64,000 nt of DNA from Epiperipatus broadwayi (Eukaryota; Onychophora; Udeonychophora; Euonychophora; Peripatidae), in NCBI GenBank assembly GCA_028023455.1, contig JAQFVV010013293.1, forward strand, positions 103,461-167,460, read 5' to 3'. Positions within the stretch are counted from its first letter, which is position 1; every line of letters begins with the position of its first letter. Below the pieces are notes generated by a model, which was not told where the DNA came from, searched no databases, and saw only the letters and a list, made by a program, of their open reading frames with translations. Shown here piece after piece: positions 61,482-64,000 of the stretch. The position numbers were made by a program, and so were the translations under genes.

Positions 61482-63137
61482 CTATCCAATTGCAATGGAG
61501 TCCCAGGTTTGTGCAGCTGTGAAGGGGTCAGCAGTGCGCATATCTCTATCCCTTTCCTTGTTTAGTATTTGGCAAAATGCTGTGAATATATTATTCAAGG
61601 TCTCAGCCTGGAACACCAGCTTACAGCGCAATGCCCAGATGGAAAAGTTAATTATGGCCGAAAGCTGGATCTCAGAGAATATGCCCTTTTCAATTGCTGT
61701 CTTGAGGTTCATTTCAATTTGATTTATTGTCATGTTTTGTTGAAAATGAGTTCTTAAATTGTTCAAAGTTATGCATTTGAAGAGGAAGTGATCGGTAGTC
61801 TCTTCCTGTTTTTGACACAATGAGCAATTAGGGTCAATATCTTGCCCCCTTTTATAATGGAGGAAGGCATTTGTTGGGAGGGCATGCAGGTTCGATTTCA
61901 ATAGGAAGTCCATGATTTTTGGCGGCAACTTCCAGATCTTGGTCATCCTTATCATTAAAGGGATGTTGATTGAAAGGCAGCTGGGGATCCTCTGTTTTTG
62001 ATGGTCAAGAAGATCAAACACTTCCCAATACACAAGTTTTCTTTGAAATAGGATTGATGTTGGTTTGATGTTATCAAAGATAAAGTTGATCTGCTGTTGA
62101 AGGAGCAAGGCATGTCCTCTGGGGGGTGGCTGATCAGTAGGTTGAATGTCCTTTTCCGGAGGTGGGCATTGAGCATGTTCATTTTCCTTGAAGATGTTGT
62201 AGAGTACATTATGGATGCGTTGTAAGTTGAATATAGTTAGTGAGTGTAGTGAGAGACCATTTAAAGTTTTGGGCTTTTGGAGGATTCTCAAGCTAATTAC
62301 AGATGATTGGCCCGCCCAACACAGTTTTCTACAGGTGGTTTCTACTTTGTTGATGAATACCTTGGTGGGGATGAACCCTGCCAAATAGTATATTATTTTT
62401 GGAAGAATGAGAGCATTTAAAAGGGCTACTTTCCCAAATAGGGAAAGGTATATTTTTGACAAAGATGCTATTGTGATTTCAATTTTCTCTAATAATGAGT
62501 CCTGTATCTCTTTACGCATCACCGTGGGTGTTTTTGATAGGTGAAATCCTAGAAATTTCTGTGGTGCTGCTTCAAATCCACCAGAGATCTTCTGGCCAGT
62601 AAGAATTGACCAAATAGCTGATTTTTTTGGGTTGACAAGGAAACCAGATAATTTGGCATGGTAATCAAGAAGTTGTTTTAGCTTACCCAGTTCATCATGG
62701 GATGAAAGAAACACAACTACATCATCCATATAGGAGATGTGATTGATGTTCTCATTAAGTAGCAGAACAGCGATACCAGAAAACGTGGCCTCGATGTTCA
62801 ACAGCATTGGATTGATATAGGCAGCAAAGAGAAGTGCACTCAGGAGAGAACCTTGGGGGATGGAGATGTATGGCATAAAACCCGGGGCAATGTGACCATC
62901 TAGGGACAAGAACACTTCCCAATTGTAAAGAAGGTTCTCAATCATTTGAATGTATACGGGTGGTACATTTAGCTGTTCCAGAACACTGAGAAGAACATCA
63001 ATTTTCACGGAGTCGAATGCCCCAGCTATATCAAGTTGGACTGCAATGGGCCGGGACTTCCTTTGTCTCCGCACATGATCGACCAGAAGTCTGAAGCGGC
63101 TGACAGCGTCAGATGTTGAAGAGCCTTTTTTTTGCAA
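61482..63137 (-). pseudogene. LINE reverse transcriptase, 551-codon open part
   Basis: Copies element RNA into DNA at the target site. The frame opens directly after an 8-A run and has TTG, not ATG, at its first codon, so it is the downstream part of a longer protein. Motifs: QKKGSSTSDAV (residues 2-12), motif A QLDIAGAFDSV with Asp36, IPQGSLLSALLF (93-104), YMDD at 136-139, GFLVNPKKSAIW, then a thumb with LFGKVALLNALILPKIIYYL. The C-terminal zinc region CSLCQKQEETTDHFLFKC is at 438-455. The rest of the protein lies upstream in other frames. No stop falls within 551 codons, so the copy is younger than the other retroelements here. Confidence 0.9.
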
Positions 63138-64000
63138 ATTGATAGTGTGAAAGTTGTTTAATTATTTTATATTGAATCTTGTCTTTAATGATGCTCTCGA
63201 TGATCTTTGTCAATAGAGGAATCATCGTGATAGGACGCAGGTTACCTGAGATCTGGTTGTGCATCTCGCTTCTTTAAAAAGGGTACCATGGAGATGGGAC
63301 ATAGGTTTATTAGGTGATGACTTCCAGTGGTGATGAGATCTATCATTCATGGATTGCTGGGATATGTAAAGCTCTTAGGTGTAAAAGTAGAAATCTGGGA
63401 ATTCCATGTATGGTAGGATGGATACTTTCTTGGGAGTGATTGCAGTTTGTAAGAATATCACCATCTGTGATGTTATGTTCCATAGGGTTGTTAGTAACAA
63501 AACTCTATGGATGTTAGTGACACCATTAGGGTTGTAATTTTCTTTTGTAAAAGTCTCTTATTTTTGGAAAGCATGGAGAGGCCGTATATTGTTTACTGTG
63601 TATCTTGATCGATGAAGGTGCCTTGTTTTGTTGGTTGGATCCTAGGGCCCATCTGATGTAACCTCGAGTCCAGCAGTGTTGATATGCTAAGTAACTGTGC
63701 GCTCGTTTAATTGATAGGTATTCAGCCAGGGATTTGTTGGGTAGCTTTGTATTGTAGTTTTAAGTTAGTAATTTCTTGGATATTTTGCCTTTGTATGGGC
63801 AAATGTTTAAATGTGTACGTCTATCTTGTCCAATTGACTTAGTAATTTGGAGGGGACCTTTATTATGTTGAGTACATTTATGAATATGTGATTGTAAGAA
63901 TATTTATGAAGTTATTCCATTTATCACATGGTGAAAGTGTGGTTATATTAGCAGAGTTGAATGATATGTAAATCTCAGAGATGAGTTGTATAGTGGCAGA
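63138..64000 (-). pseudogene. LINE reverse transcriptase, 5' part in broken frames
   Basis: Continuing upstream on the minus strand. LRPITMIPLLTKIIESIIKD and HYQF lie in a frame one base off from the main frame, joined at the A8 run near 63125-63132. SMVPFLKKRDAQPDLR precedes it in another frame, broken at about 63241. Before that, DLITTGSHHLINLCP lies at about 63295-63340, and RT finger-region pieces such as ITPKKVSILPYMEFPDFYFY lie at about 63385-63445. Further 5' come pre-RT linker pieces: YGLSMLSKNKRLLQKKI (about 63545-63595), LAEYLSIKRAHSYLAYQHCW (about 63665-63730) and PCDKWNNFINILTI (about 63890-63930). At least four shifts or stops occur. Confidence 0.75.

Larger units (their letters stand above)
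61157..64000 (-). mobile_element. LINE (non-LTR retrotransposon), truncated by window end
   Basis: A single minus-strand element with RT, thumb, C-terminal zinc motif and probable poly-A, running off the right edge. It is the most G+C-rich part of the window, consistent with recent arrival relative to its flanks. An endonuclease, if present, would lie beyond 64000. The clade is uncertain: the YMDD box and C-terminal CCHC-like motif fit several non-LTR groups. Confidence 0.85.

Noticed and set aside
61955-62209. 84-codon minus frame inside the LINE
   Set aside because: Alternative frame of the 551-codon reverse transcriptase.

Overview
The window is very A+T-rich (about three quarters by eye), intron- or intergene-like animal DNA. 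I find no host protein-coding gene, no intact tRNA or rRNA, no operon and no CRISPR. It is a dense mix of decayed transposable elements, foldback (hairpin) repeats, diverged tandem duplications and long microsatellites. The best guess for the source is a cephalopod mollusc of the Octopus type. This rests on the base composition, an RTE retrotransposon whose endonuclease is usually annotated as 'craniofacial development protein 2-like', several Penelope-like elements, and many hairpin repeats carrying tRNA B-box-like motifs. It is an inference, not a proof.

Layout. 1-9.7 kb: a (TA)n tract, foldback repeats at 3.7, 5.1 and 8.0 kb, and Penelope fragments at 4.4-4.9 kb. 9.8-11.6 kb: two Penelope-like copies (YVDD reverse transcriptase plus GIY-YIG endonuclease) lying head to head. 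11.8-14.7 kb: (TAA)n, an RTE 3' fragment and an irregular decayed tandem array, interrupted by a composite repeat in which three 125-bp units look identical and two of them form an almost perfect palindrome. 15-26.4 kb: foldbacks, diverged tandem duplications, tRNA-like repeats, (CTAT)n and (AAT)n arrays. 26.8-30 kb: one more Penelope GIY-YIG fragment and a possible coiled-coil remnant. 33.4-33.9 kb: a suspicious poly-G/poly-A tract.

39.6-50.0 kb is the largest structure. Two related direct repeats of 1.8-2.1 kb (putative LTRs) flank a minus-strand gag-like region with long coiled coils. A plus-strand RTE element (APE endonuclease, decayed reverse transcriptase, TGATGA tail) lies between them, and a hairpin repeat lies in the right LTR. 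51-54 kb: more foldbacks and a tandem duplication. 55.4-55.9 kb and 61.2-64.0 kb (both minus): two members of one LINE family. The second has a 551-codon open reverse transcriptase with YMDD.

The most striking item is at 56,997-57,182. It is a 186-bp non-autonomous hAT element that closely resembles the SPIN (Space Invader) family, flanked by a perfect 8-bp duplication TTTTAGAG. SPIN is known mainly from tetrapods and is a textbook case of horizontal transfer, so a copy in a putative mollusc deserves checking. Functionally the window is a record of nested insertions rather than a set of cooperating genes.
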